Below are positions 32,328 through 40,325 of a stretch of 40,784 bases of DNA, piece by piece (within the stretch, counting starts at the first letter, position 1; the number at the start of each line of letters is the position of its first letter). The stretch is from Bacteroidales bacterium UBA3764. Lineage in GTDB: Bacteria; Bacteroidota; Bacteroidia; Bacteroidales; UBA932. A model generated the notes under the pieces. That model was given only the letters and a program-made list of their open reading frames with translations, did no database searches and was not told the origin of the DNA. The stretch is taken from assembly GCA_002371115.1 (NCBI GenBank), contig DFFY01000009.1, forward strand, positions 1-40,784, read 5' to 3'. The translations under genes and the position numbers were made by a program.

Positions 32328-33455
32328 ATGGACAGGCGTGAATTTCTTAAAATTTCGGCCGCAGGTGCATTGGGACTCGTCCTGCCTGCTCCGGACATAT
32401 TGGCCCGAAAGAGTGCGGAGGATAAATATTCGGTCGTTATACTCGGCGATACCCACTATGACGATGCCGATCCGTTAAAATATCATGCAGGCTACTTTCT
32501 GGAAAACAAAAAACGGGAAGCGAATCATCGGCAGGAGTTCGTTCGCAATGGGAATATGTGGAGCGGACGCTGCAAGGACCTTGTCAAGCGGGCGGCCTGC
32601 CTTGTCGATGATGATACCCGTTTCGTCCTTCAGATGGGAGATTTAATTCAGGGAGATACGGCGTCCGCCGAGATACATGAGCGTTTCTTGTCCGATGCGA
32701 TGGATTATTTCAAGGAAAGTCTTTCTCCGGATTTGCCCTTCGTGACCGTTGTCGGCAATCACGACGTCCGGGCCAATGACGATGAGACAGCCGCAGCCGC
32801 TTATCGCAGATATATGACCGCGAGGATGTCACAGGAGTTGAAACAGGAAATTTCTGACACCTCTTTCGCTTTTACGGCAGGGCCGGATTCATACGTTGTG
32901 ATAGACTTCACGAAACCGGATGGCGGGATTATAGAGAAACTGCTGAAAGGAGCCGAAGGCGCAAGACATGTATTTGTCGTTTGTCATTCGCCGGTATTTC
33001 CTTTCGACAGCGGTAAATACTTCTGGTGGTACCTCATGGGCGGAAGAACGGATCCCATGAAAGAGGAAAGGCGCTATGTCCGGAAACTGTTGGCCCAGTC
33101 GCGTGCGATTGTCCTTTGCGGTCACGTCCACCGGACCGAACTGCTGGACTGGTATGGTGATGGCGGAAGAATTACGCAGATAACAATGAGCAGTGTATGG
33201 GCTAGCGAATCCGAGGGCTCCTATAAGGAACTGGCTTCCGGGAAATCCGGATTCGGCGTTCTTGAATACAGGGACAGTTCCCGAAGGACAGAAATCACTG
33301 ACGCCGTGATGCAGGAATATGCGGCAGGAATCCGGCGTTATTCCGTGGCAGATGCTGCGGGCTCGTATAAACTCTTTGTCGGTGACAGGGATGTCCATGT
33401 GGACTTTTATGCCGGCAGTTCATCCCGTCTTTCGCATCGTTTCCGTCTTCGCTGA
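32328..33455 (+). CDS. Calcineurin-like metallophosphoesterase with Tat-type signal
   Basis: A 375-residue protein. The N-terminus MDRREFLKISAAGALGLVLP is a twin-arginine-type signal. The metal ligands of the calcineurin fold are all present: GDTHYDD (40-46), QMGDLIQGD, VVGNHDVR, VCHSPVFPF and CGHVHRTEL. It should hydrolyse phosphate mono- or diesters in the periplasm with a two-metal centre. It starts 8 bases after the GH3 gene and is the last gene of the SusCD block. Together with the EEP lipoprotein it makes two phosphoesterases in one glycan-uptake locus. Confidence 0.9.
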   Translation: MDRREFLKISAAGALGLVLPAPDILARKSAEDKYSVVILGDTHYDDADPLKYHAGYFLENKKREANHRQEFVRNGNMWSGRCKDLVKRAACLVDDDTRFVLQMGDLIQGDTASAEIHERFLSDAMDYFKESLSPDLPFVTVVGNHDVRANDDETAAAAYRRYMTARMSQELKQEISDTSFAFTAGPDSYVVIDFTKPDGGIIEKLLKGAEGARHVFVVCHSPVFPFDSGKYFWWYLMGGRTDPMKEERRYVRKLLAQSRAIVLCGHVHRTELLDWYGDGGRITQITMSSVWASESEGSYKELASGKSGFGVLEYRDSSRRTEITDAVMQEYAAGIRRYSVADAAGSYKLFVGDRDVHVDFYAGSSSRLSHRFRLR

Positions 33456-33549
33456 AAAAAACGGCTCCGTCGTCAACTCCTGGTCCGACGCCACCAAGCG
33501 CATGGTCAAGGTTGCTCGTGAATATATTGACGTGGAGCCACTTTGTTGA
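33451..33549 (+). pseudogene. Possible C-terminal gene remnant after the SusCD block
   Basis: Right at the stop of the metallophosphoesterase another frame reads AEKNGSVVNSWSDATKRMVK and then VAREYIDVEPLC before a stop. The codons are GC-rich like the flanking core genes and the sequence looks like a protein helix end. No start or fold is visible. It may be the tail of a gene broken when the block was inserted, or chance. Confidence 0.3.
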
Positions 33550-33574
33550 GCTTATAGCCATCCATGACCAAATT

Positions 33575-33616
33575 CAACAATTTGTTGTAAGGACGCGAAA
33601 AAAATGCTTACTTTTG
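33575..33616 (+). promoter_or_regulatory. Promoter with overlapping palindrome, before the HAD-YbaK fusion
   Basis: TTG at 33585-33587, a 21-base spacer and TACTTTTG at 33609-33616 form a Bacteroidota promoter 16 bases before ATG 33633. CAACAA-T-TTGTTG at 33575-33587 is a 13-base palindrome covering the -33 box, and a further TTGTTGA lies at about 33544-33550. This is a plausible repressor operator. Confidence 0.65.
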
Positions 33617-33632
33617 TGAAAACTTGAAGGCT

Positions 33633-34958
33633 ATGACCGAAAAAGAGATACTGGAATTAAGAGATTTGGCCGAGGTTGGCAAGGTTCAGTTCAAGGAGCG
33701 TATCGTGGATAACTACGACATCGCTACCGAGATGTGCGCCATGAGCAAATACCGTGGTATGGACTACTCTGAGGCCATGTACAAGCTGATTCTCTTTGAT
33801 TTGGACGGCACGCTGATTGACACCCTGGAGGACCTGGGGGAGGCCGTCAACCATGCCCTTGCACGGAGGGAGTTCCCGCTGCACAGCATGGTGGAATACC
33901 GCACCATGGTGGGGCATGGCGTCCGGAATCTTGTTCTGCAGGCCTTGCCATCCGATTTGCAGGGGGACGATACCCTGGTGGATGCTACCCTGGCAGACTT
34001 CAAGGCATATTATACTGCGCATATCGACGTGCATACCCGTCCTTACCCGGGCATGCAGGATTTGCTGAAAGACCTCCATGCGGCAGGCGTAAAGATGGCG
34101 GTCGCATCCAATAAATTTCAGGCGGGAACGGAGCTCCTGATCCGGGAGTTCTTCCCCGAGATTCCCTTTGTGGCCATCCTGGGCAACCGGGAGGGGTATC
34201 CGCTCAAGCCGGACCCGGAAATTGTAGGGGAGGTGCTGCGGGCGGCCGGTATCGACAAGGAAGATGCCGTTCTGGTAGGGGATTCCGGCACCGATATGCA
34301 AACCGCCAGGAACGGGGGAATCGGGGCCATCGCCGTGGGCTGGGGATATCGGCCCATGGGGGAAAGTGCCGATTATGGCTTTGCGGGTTCCGTGACGGAG
34401 CTGCGGACGCTACTCTTTGGCCGCTCATTTTACGTGAGTGAGCGTTTGTGCACTCCGCCGGACCGTTGTGAGACGCCGCTGCGTGCGGCCGTGTACGAGA
34501 CTTTTTCGCGTCTGGGCATTGCGTTCGAGCGCGTGGACACGGACCCGGGCATCACCATGGAGGATTGCAAGCACATTGACGCGGGCCTGGGCGCGCGCAT
34601 TGTTAAGACGGTGTTTGTTTGTAATCGGCAACAGACCGAATTCTATTTGTACGTGACGGCGGCGGACAAGCCCTTTGTCACGCGCGATTTCTGTGCGGCG
34701 CTGGGGATTCCGCGGGTGTCGTTTGCATCGGCAGAAAAGTTATTGGCGCTTACGGGCGTGCAGGTGGGCGCAACCACTATTTTGAGCGCGGTGCTGCCGT
34801 CGACCGCTTCCGTGCACCTGGTGATGGACCGTGACGTGGCTTCTGCGCCCTGGTTCGCTTGCACCGACGGCATCGACACCGGCTTTGTGAAACTGCGTAC
34901 GGCCGATTTGTTGGAGAAATATTTGCCCGCCTGCGGGCACGGCGTAACGCTTATCTGA
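33633..34958 (+). CDS. AlbA_2-like N-terminus fused to HAD phosphatase and YbaK editing domain
   Basis: From ATG 33633 the protein has 441 residues in three parts. Residues 1-42 (MTEKEILELRDLAEVGKVQF, KERIVDNYDIATEMCAMS) look like the start of an AlbA_2/Schlafen-type DNA-binding domain and then stop. Residues 49-270 are a HAD phosphatase of the phosphoglycolate phosphatase type (LILFDLDGTLIDT, AVASNKFQAGTE, GYPLKPDPEIV, VLVGDSGTDMQTARNGG). Residues 275-441 are a YbaK/ProX-type aminoacyl-tRNA editing domain (CETPLRAAVYETFSRLGIAF, DAGLGARIVKTVFVCN). The HAD enzyme could start on its own at ATG 33777. The promoter upstream suits the longer form. The HAD-YbaK link is in frame and gap-free. Confidence 0.8.
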   Translation: MTEKEILELRDLAEVGKVQFKERIVDNYDIATEMCAMSKYRGMDYSEAMYKLILFDLDGTLIDTLEDLGEAVNHALARREFPLHSMVEYRTMVGHGVRNLVLQALPSDLQGDDTLVDATLADFKAYYTAHIDVHTRPYPGMQDLLKDLHAAGVKMAVASNKFQAGTELLIREFFPEIPFVAILGNREGYPLKPDPEIVGEVLRAAGIDKEDAVLVGDSGTDMQTARNGGIGAIAVGWGYRPMGESADYGFAGSVTELRTLLFGRSFYVSERLCTPPDRCETPLRAAVYETFSRLGIAFERVDTDPGITMEDCKHIDAGLGARIVKTVFVCNRQQTEFYLYVTAADKPFVTRDFCAALGIPRVSFASAEKLLALTGVQVGATTILSAVLPSTASVHLVMDRDVASAPWFACTDGIDTGFVKLRTADLLEKYLPACGHGVTLI

Positions 34959-34959
34959 G

Positions 34960-35649
34960 ATGTCCATAACTGAGCATAGGGGGGTCGGGGGCAGTGTCGT
35001 GAGCCCGGAGACCATGCACGACCTCATCTTATCGTATGGTCTCATTCCGTTTTTTGCGAACGCCATTCCCGGCTTTTCCATCGAAGAACATACGTCCCGG
35101 GAAAATTGGTTCCAGGACGATTTCCTGGGCCCATGGGACTGGAAAATTGAGTGCGTGCAGAGCGGCGACATCGCCTATGGAAAGTTTCTCTGGGGCGGCA
35201 AGGCGGCGTTTGCGAGCGTGGAAGTGTACCGCGAGCTCATGAACTGGCGGCGCTCCCGGCTTGTGCCATCTGCTACCGAGTCGCGGGTGCTGGAGTTGAT
35301 GGAGGAGCAGGGGAGTATCAGCATGGGCGATATCCGCAAGCTTCTGGGCGTGAAAAAGAGCGCGGCCGATGCTGTGATGACCAAGCTGCAGTATCAGGCG
35401 CGCGTGGTTACCGGCGACATCCAGCGGGTGTATCGCGGGGCCGATTTGCACTACAACGGCTGGCAGCGGAGTTCCTTCTGCTCGCCGGAGGCCCTGTTCG
35501 AGGACCTGGATTTCCCGTTTCCGGGGTTCAAGCCGCGCTCCTTGCAGTCCTCCCGGACGCCGGAAGAGTCACTCTCGTTTTTGAAGGACGTGGTGCGGAC
35601 CCATGTGGGAGATGTGCCGGAGAAGGTGTTGAACAAAATGTTGGTGTGA
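34960..35649 (+). CDS. AlkZ-related winged-helix protein
   Basis: A 229-residue protein that starts one base after the previous stop. Segments include NWFQDDFLGPWDWKIECVQS and FLWGGKAAFASVEVYRELMNWRR, then a winged-helix-like region at about 105-155 (LELMEEQGSISMGDIRKLLG, VKKSAADAVMTKLQYQARVV) and the C-terminal YNGWQRSSFCSPEALF. This matches the uncharacterised AlkZ-related proteins of Bacteroidota, distant relatives of the AlkZ/YcaQ DNA glycosylases. The glycosylase active-site motif was not recognised, so DNA repair is only a suggestion. Probably cotranscribed with the fusion gene before it. Confidence 0.65.
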   Translation: MSITEHRGVGGSVVSPETMHDLILSYGLIPFFANAIPGFSIEEHTSRENWFQDDFLGPWDWKIECVQSGDIAYGKFLWGGKAAFASVEVYRELMNWRRSRLVPSATESRVLELMEEQGSISMGDIRKLLGVKKSAADAVMTKLQYQARVVTGDIQRVYRGADLHYNGWQRSSFCSPEALFEDLDFPFPGFKPRSLQSSRTPEESLSFLKDVVRTHVGDVPEKVLNKMLV

Positions 35650-35667
35650 TGTTTTATCGGCATTTTT

Positions 35668-35702
35668 GTCATTTCGAGCGAGTGCAGCGAGTCGAGAAAT
35701 CT
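35668..35702. repeat. Dispersed palindromic repeat (ATTTCGAG...CGAGAAAT type)
   Basis: GTCATTTCGAGCGAG-TGCAGC-GAGTCGAGAAATCT is the well-known kind of dispersed repeat with ATTTCGA and TCGAGAAAT arms found in many bacterial genomes. Here it lies 18 bases after the AlkZ-related gene and runs directly into the truncated flavin reductase. It also stays open in the reductase frame. Confidence 0.65.
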
Positions 35703-35707
35703 CTGGC

Positions 35708-36163
35708 CCGGGCGTGATGATGGCCGCCTGGGCCGGCCAGTACGACCACAACAAAATTGTGGTGAGCCTGTCCAAGCACAAAACTACTGAAAATCTGGAA
35801 CTTACCGGCGCCTTTACCGTAAGCTTTGCCGACATCCACACCGTAGCGGAATCGGACTACCTCGGTTTGGTGAGCGGCAACAAGGTCCCGGACAAGGTGG
35901 CCAAGGCCGGCTTCACCGTCACGCCCAGCCCCAACGTGGACGCACCCATTGTCAACGAATATCCCTATACGCTTGAGTGCAAGGTAATTAGCTGGGCCGA
36001 TGGCATCCTCATCGGCGAGGTGGTGAACCAGAGCGCGGACGAGCGCATCCTCACGGACGGCAAGGTGGATCTGGCCAAACTCCAGCCCATCGTCAACCAG
36101 TATATTAGGAAACTAACCGAAACCTGCGCTGCACAGGCTGCAGGGACAAGTCGTGCCAGATAA
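35708..36163 (+). pseudogene. 5'-truncated flavin reductase-like protein
   Basis: The recognisable sequence begins PGVMMAAWAGQYDHNKIVVS and continues with KTTENLELTGAFTVSFAD, ESDYLGLVSGNKVPDKVAKA and APIVNEYPYTLECKVIS, typical of FMN-binding flavin reductase-like proteins. Full-length members have about 30 more residues before this point, with a first strand that helps bind FMN. Here that part is replaced by the repeat at 35668-35702. Translation could start at ATG 35717 or read in from the repeat, giving about 148-165 residues, so a shortened product is possible but probably inactive. Confidence 0.7.
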
Positions 36164-36194
36164 AGAAAATGCTGGCAGGGAAAAATTAAATTTG

Positions 36195-36202
36195 TATCTT
36201 TG
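36195..36202 (+). promoter_or_regulatory. Promoter -7 box for the ABC transporter operon
   Basis: TATCTTTG is an exact TAnnTTTG match, 21 bases before ATG 36224. The -33 element is weak. Confidence 0.6.
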
Positions 36203-36223
36203 GGCACAAATGACTGATTGACG

Positions 36224-37669
36224 ATGACAAAGAATAAACTCATTGCCGGGCTGCTGGCGCTCCTGGGCGTTTTCAGTTGTGCCCAAAAACAAGACAGTAC
36301 TATCGTCCTGCATTCAGAAGAGGACTTGAAAGGCCTGCGGGTGGGCTGCCCCAACGGCAGTTATTACGAGCAGAAATATTCGCCCGTCAAGGAAATCGAG
36401 CTGTTCGTGGTGAATTCCGAGGCCGATGGCCTGCAGGCCCTCCGGCAGGATAAGACGGATGTCTTTATCACGGACGAAGTTGCATTGACGCCGGAAACCA
36501 TGAAGCGCCTGGGCCTGAAAAAAGCCCTGCGCGGAGAAGAGAGCTTTGACGTGGCGTTTGCCCTCAGGAAAGGAAATACGGAGCTGCAGGAGCAGCTGAA
36601 TGCATTCCTGGCCTCTCCCGGGGTCGATGGCGTGGTGGACTACTGGACCGCCGGAACAGAGGACCGCAGACCCGAAATGCCTGCTGTGGACAAGAATGCG
36701 GAACCGCTCCGCTGCATCACCGCCGCCTGCCTGGAGCCCATCAGTTTCCTGGGCGACGGTGGCGTCTGGCAGGGCCTGGACCCGGATTTGCTGCGCCGCT
36801 TCGCCGCCTCGCTGGGCCGGCCCATGGACATGAAGTTCCAGGACCTGGGCTCTGCCATGCTCGCGCTGCAGAGCGGGCAGGTGGACGTGGTGTCGGCCTG
36901 CCTGTTTGTGACGGAAGAGCGAAAGAAATCCGTGGACTTCAGCACGCCGTACTATCACTGCCATCCCGGCTACTTTGTGGTGGACCGCAGCAATACCGAC
37001 CACGTGGGCCTCATGGAGCGCCTGCGCATGAACCTGATTACGGAAGGCCGATGGAAACTCATTGTGGACGGCCTGCTGAAAACGCTGGAAATCACGCTCT
37101 TCGCCATTCTGCTGGGCACCATCCTGGGCGCCTTTGTCTGCGCCGCCAAGCGGTCCCGCCGCAAATGGCTGCGCACCGTGGCGGACCTTTACGGCGGATT
37201 CATCGACGGCATTCCTACGCTTGTACTCCTGCTCATCATGTTTTACGTGGTGTTTGCCGGGAGCGGAGTGAACGCCACGGCGGTTGCGATAGTCACCTTT
37301 GCCTGCACCTTCGCAGCATCGGCCGGAAGTATCTTTAACTCAGCCATTTCCGCCATTCCGTACGGACAGACGGAAGCGGGCCTGGCCCTGGGCTTCACGC
37401 CGCTGCGCACCTTCACGGGCATCGTGCTGCCGCAGGCGGTGCAGAAAGGCCTGCCGCTGTACATCGGCGCCTGCGTGTCGCTGCTCAAGGAGACGTCCAT
37501 CGTGGGCTATATTGCCATCCAGGACCTCACGCGGGCCAGCGACCTCATCCGCAGCCGCACCTTCGACGCCCTCATTCCGCTGGCTGTGGTGACCATCCTG
37601 TATTTTGCAATTGCCTGGGCTGTCCGCATTTTGCTCAACCTCTTCCTTAAAAAGAAACAACATGATTAG
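36224..37669 (+). CDS. Amino-acid ABC transporter, substrate-binding/permease fusion
   Basis: From ATG 36224 the protein has 481 residues with a lipobox-like GVFSC. The N-terminal 260 residues are family 3 solute-binding sequence, but the halves are in unusual order. DLKGLRVGCPNGSYYEQKYS and FDVAFALRKGNTELQEQLNA, normally the second half, come first. PLRCITAACLEPISFLGDGG and SVDFSTPYYHCHPGYFVV, normally the first half, come next. The permease follows (about 285-475) with LKTLEITLFAILLGTILGAF, GIPTLVLLLIMFYVVF and the coupling-helix region EAGLALGFTPLRTFTGIVLP. It imports a polar amino acid such as glutamine. The last 8 bases overlap the ATPase gene. Confidence 0.88.
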   Translation: MTKNKLIAGLLALLGVFSCAQKQDSTIVLHSEEDLKGLRVGCPNGSYYEQKYSPVKEIELFVVNSEADGLQALRQDKTDVFITDEVALTPETMKRLGLKKALRGEESFDVAFALRKGNTELQEQLNAFLASPGVDGVVDYWTAGTEDRRPEMPAVDKNAEPLRCITAACLEPISFLGDGGVWQGLDPDLLRRFAASLGRPMDMKFQDLGSAMLALQSGQVDVVSACLFVTEERKKSVDFSTPYYHCHPGYFVVDRSNTDHVGLMERLRMNLITEGRWKLIVDGLLKTLEITLFAILLGTILGAFVCAAKRSRRKWLRTVADLYGGFIDGIPTLVLLLIMFYVVFAGSGVNATAVAIVTFACTFAASAGSIFNSAISAIPYGQTEAGLALGFTPLRTFTGIVLPQAVQKGLPLYIGACVSLLKETSIVGYIAIQDLTRASDLIRSRTFDALIPLAVVTILYFAIAWAVRILLNLFLKKKQHD

Positions 37670-38735
37670 AATCAAGCATTTAAGCAAGACATTCAACAAT
37701 CCGGACGGCAGCAAAATCACCGTCCTCAAGGATGTGAACTGTGAGATTGAAAGGGGAGAGGTCATCAGCATCATCGGCCCTTCCGGAACCGGAAAAAGCA
37801 CGCTCCTGCGCGCCATCAACATGCTGGAACCGCCCACCGGCGGTGAAATTTGGGTCGATGGCGAAAACATCATGGCCAAGGGCTACCGCCTGGACAAACT
37901 GCGCCAGAAAATGGGCATGGTGTTCCAGAGTTTCAACCTCTTTGACCACCTGACGGTGCTGGAGAACATCATTTATGCGCCCATGCGCCTGCGGGACGTG
38001 GCGGAAGCCGATGCCCGGAAGGAAGCCATGGACCTGCTCGCCAAGGTGGGCCTGGCCCAGAAGGCCGATGTATATCCGTCGTCGCTTTCCGGCGGCCAGA
38101 AGCAGCGGGTAGCCATCGCCCGTGCGCTGGCCATGCATCCGGAGGTGATTCTGTTCGATGAGCCTACATCGGCCCTGGACCCGACGATGGTGGGGGAGGT
38201 GCTCAGCGTCATCCGCCAGCTGGCCAAGGACGGGCTCACCATGCTCATCGTCACGCATGAGATGCGTTTTGCCCGCGATGTGAGCACGCGCATTTTCTTC
38301 ATGAACGAGGGCATCATTTACGAGGACGGCACGCCGGAGCAGATTTTCGAGCACCCCGTGCACAGCGCCACCAAGGCCTTCGTGAACCGCATCCAGAAAC
38401 TGGTGTTCCAGATAGACTCCGACGATTTTGACTATATTGGCATTGACACGCAGGTGAAGCAATTCTGCCACAAATACAACCTGGACACCAAGGTGGAACT
38501 CATCTACGCGGTAACGGAGGAAATGCTCTTTACACACCTCAAGGACGTGCGGCCGCTCACCTTGCGCCTCACACATGCGGCGCTGTCCGGCGAAACCGCT
38601 CTGGACTTCATGATGGAAGGCGCTACTGCGTCTCCGCTGCCCCAGGGGCCTGCCATGGACGGCATCCGGGCAAAAGTTAAGCAGGTGGTGGAAGAGCCCA
38701 CCACCCGCGGTTTCAGAATTAAGATACTGGTTTAA
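37662..38735 (+). CDS. Amino-acid ABC transporter ATP-binding protein
   Basis: A 357-residue ATPase of the GlnQ type. Walker A GPSGTGKST (39-47), the Q-loop MVFQSFNLFDH, the signature LSGGQKQRVAIARAL, Walker B VILFDEPTSALDP and the H-loop IVTHEMRF are intact. GlnQ proteins have about 240 residues; here a C-terminal extension of about 110 residues (from about 245, DSDDFDYIGIDTQVKQFCHK onward) forms an extra domain of unknown, possibly regulatory, role. Its start overlaps the permease stop, so the two subunits are translationally coupled. Confidence 0.92.
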   Translation: MIRIKHLSKTFNNPDGSKITVLKDVNCEIERGEVISIIGPSGTGKSTLLRAINMLEPPTGGEIWVDGENIMAKGYRLDKLRQKMGMVFQSFNLFDHLTVLENIIYAPMRLRDVAEADARKEAMDLLAKVGLAQKADVYPSSLSGGQKQRVAIARALAMHPEVILFDEPTSALDPTMVGEVLSVIRQLAKDGLTMLIVTHEMRFARDVSTRIFFMNEGIIYEDGTPEQIFEHPVHSATKAFVNRIQKLVFQIDSDDFDYIGIDTQVKQFCHKYNLDTKVELIYAVTEEMLFTHLKDVRPLTLRLTHAALSGETALDFMMEGATASPLPQGPAMDGIRAKVKQVVEEPTTRGFRIKILV

Positions 38736-38745
38736 CGATTGCCGA

Positions 38746-38862
38746 ATGAAACGTCTCGCCACATTTATCGGCCTTATGCTTTCTCTTTTCCCGTTTTCTG
38801 CCAACGGACAGGCGACCTCGGAGGAGGAGGTGTGGATTGCCAACGGGGCGCGTAGGATTTAA
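38746..38862 (+). pseudogene. Signal-peptide remnant of a secreted hydrolase
   Basis: ATG 38746 to TAA 38862 gives 38 residues: a signal peptide (MKRLATFIGLMLSLFPFSAN) followed by GQATSEEEVWIANGARRI. This looks like the beginning of a secreted alpha/beta-hydrolase and stops after 15 or so mature residues. The stop runs into the promoter of the next gene. A deletion that removed the body of the gene is likely. A tiny exported peptide is the alternative. Confidence 0.45.
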
Positions 38863-38866
38863 TGAT

Positions 38867-38874
38867 TATCTTTG
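38867..38874 (+). promoter_or_regulatory. Promoter -7 box for the HAD lipoprotein gene
   Basis: TATCTTTG is an exact TAnnTTTG match, 20 bases before ATG 38895. No good -33 element lies 19-21 bases upstream, where the remnant ORF ends. Confidence 0.55.
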
Positions 38875-38894
38875 CACGCAAATTTGACGGTTGA

Positions 38895-39956
38895 ATGATG
38901 AGAACAAAAAAGATTGTGTTGTTTGCCGCTGTGCTGGTGTTGTTTTCCGGATGCAGCAAAATGGCTCCGGATGCACCCAAACAGTATTTCACCCTGTGGA
39001 ATTCCTGCGAAGCCCTTACCGCCCTGCAGGAATATGTGAAGGACGTAACGGATCCTTCTTCCCCAAATTACATCAAGCCGGAGGACCGGATTGCCACTTT
39101 TGACATGGACGGCACCTTCGTGGGTGAGCTGTATCCTACTTATTTCGAGTATAACCTACTGGAATACAGGGTTTTGGACGATGAAAACTATAGGGACTCG
39201 GCCCCCGGGGAAGTGAAGGAGACCGCCCAGGAAATCCGGGACTTTGTCCGCCTCGGGGCCAAACTTCCGGACCACTTTGACATGAAACACGCCCAGGCTG
39301 CCGCAACGGCCTATGCCGGCATGACCCTTGCCGAGTTCGACGCCTATGTGAAAGCATACGCGGCCAAGCCGGCGAACGGTTTTACGGGAATGACCTATGG
39401 CCAAAGCTTTTACAAGCCCATGCTTGAGGTGTTTAAGTATTTGGAAGACAACGGATTTACCTATTATGTAGTCTCCGGCTCCGACCGCTTCATTTGCAGG
39501 GCGCTGGTAGAGGCTATCGGCATTGCCCCCAACCGGGTCATCGGCATGGACGTAAAGCTGCAATCTTCTGCACAAGGCGATGAAGAAGGCGTCAACTACA
39601 CCTTTGGCCGGGAGGAAGAGCTTGTCCGAACCGACCAGCTGATTATCAAGAACCTGAAAACCAACAAGGTACTGCAAATCATGCAGGAGATTGGAAAGGT
39701 GCCGGTGCTCTCCTTCGGAAACAGCGGCGGGGACAGTGCCATGCACAACTTCTGTCTGAGCAATACCGAGTACAAGACCGCCGCCTTCATGCTCATTGCC
39801 GATGACGAGGCCCGCGACCATGCCAACCGTGAGAAAGCCCTGAAGTTGGGCGAACAGTGGCGCGCCGCCGGCTACCATGTCATCTCCATGCGGGACGACT
39901 TTAAAACCATTTACGGCGATAACGTGAAAATTACGCCTTTCAGCTTTAACGACTGA
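38895..39956 (+). CDS. HAD-family phosphatase lipoprotein
   Basis: A 353-residue protein with lipobox LFSGC (Cys20). HAD motifs: FDMDGT at 69-74 with the nucleophile Asp, YYVVSGSDRF (motif II) and LSFGNSGGDSAM (motif IV); between them is a helical cap (about 95-175). It belongs to the exported HAD phosphatases, possibly releasing phosphate or recycling phosphocholine-type substrates; the substrate is not evident. Two ATGs in a row start the gene and either could be used. No gene follows within the window. Confidence 0.85.
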   Translation: MMRTKKIVLFAAVLVLFSGCSKMAPDAPKQYFTLWNSCEALTALQEYVKDVTDPSSPNYIKPEDRIATFDMDGTFVGELYPTYFEYNLLEYRVLDDENYRDSAPGEVKETAQEIRDFVRLGAKLPDHFDMKHAQAAATAYAGMTLAEFDAYVKAYAAKPANGFTGMTYGQSFYKPMLEVFKYLEDNGFTYYVVSGSDRFICRALVEAIGIAPNRVIGMDVKLQSSAQGDEEGVNYTFGREEELVRTDQLIIKNLKTNKVLQIMQEIGKVPVLSFGNSGGDSAMHNFCLSNTEYKTAAFMLIADDEARDHANREKALKLGEQWRAAGYHVISMRDDFKTIYGDNVKITPFSFND

Positions 39957-40189
39957 GAATATCAGGCGTCCTGAATAATCCGCCCGGGACCAAGGGGCTT
40001 TTGTGTGAAACCCTACATTGACGTCGTCATGAGCACCAAGTCCGACGCCATGAAGAAGATTGCCGAAAGTTGGGAACGAGACGAAATGCAGGCCGATAAC
40101 CCTCCTGCATTTCCCGGAAAAATTTTCCCTCATTCACCGGTTTTTCTATATTTGCAATTGTCAGAAAAGGATTATAACACGTATTCACA

Positions 40190-40279
40190 GTGCGGTTAGC
40201 TGGTAATTTTTTGACCACCTAAACGCAAAAACGGGCTTTTTTGAGGTTGGCTGGTAAAATTTCGACCAGTTAACCGCAC
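40190..40279. repeat. 90-bp element with 15-bp inverted ends and two palindromic units
   Basis: The ends GTGCGGTTAGCTGGT and ACCAGTTAACCGCAC are inverted repeats with one mismatch. Inside are two related direct units, each itself a palindrome: TTAGCTGGT...ACCACCTAA (40195-40221) and TTGGCTGGT...ACCAGTTAA (40247-40273), with TTTTGACCA and TTTCGACCA cores. Without the outermost G and C the element begins TG and ends CA. No target-site duplication is obvious. It may be a small non-autonomous mobile element or a double operator. Confidence 0.6.
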
Positions 40280-40325
40280 CCCAGCCAAATATCGATTTCT
40301 CCAACTTGCAACTCATAATTAATCG

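Noticed and set aside
40190..40279. Integron attC site
   Set aside because: The inverted ends and length suggested it, but the expected RYYYAAC/GTTRRRY core pair is not placed as in attC and no integrase or cassette array is present.
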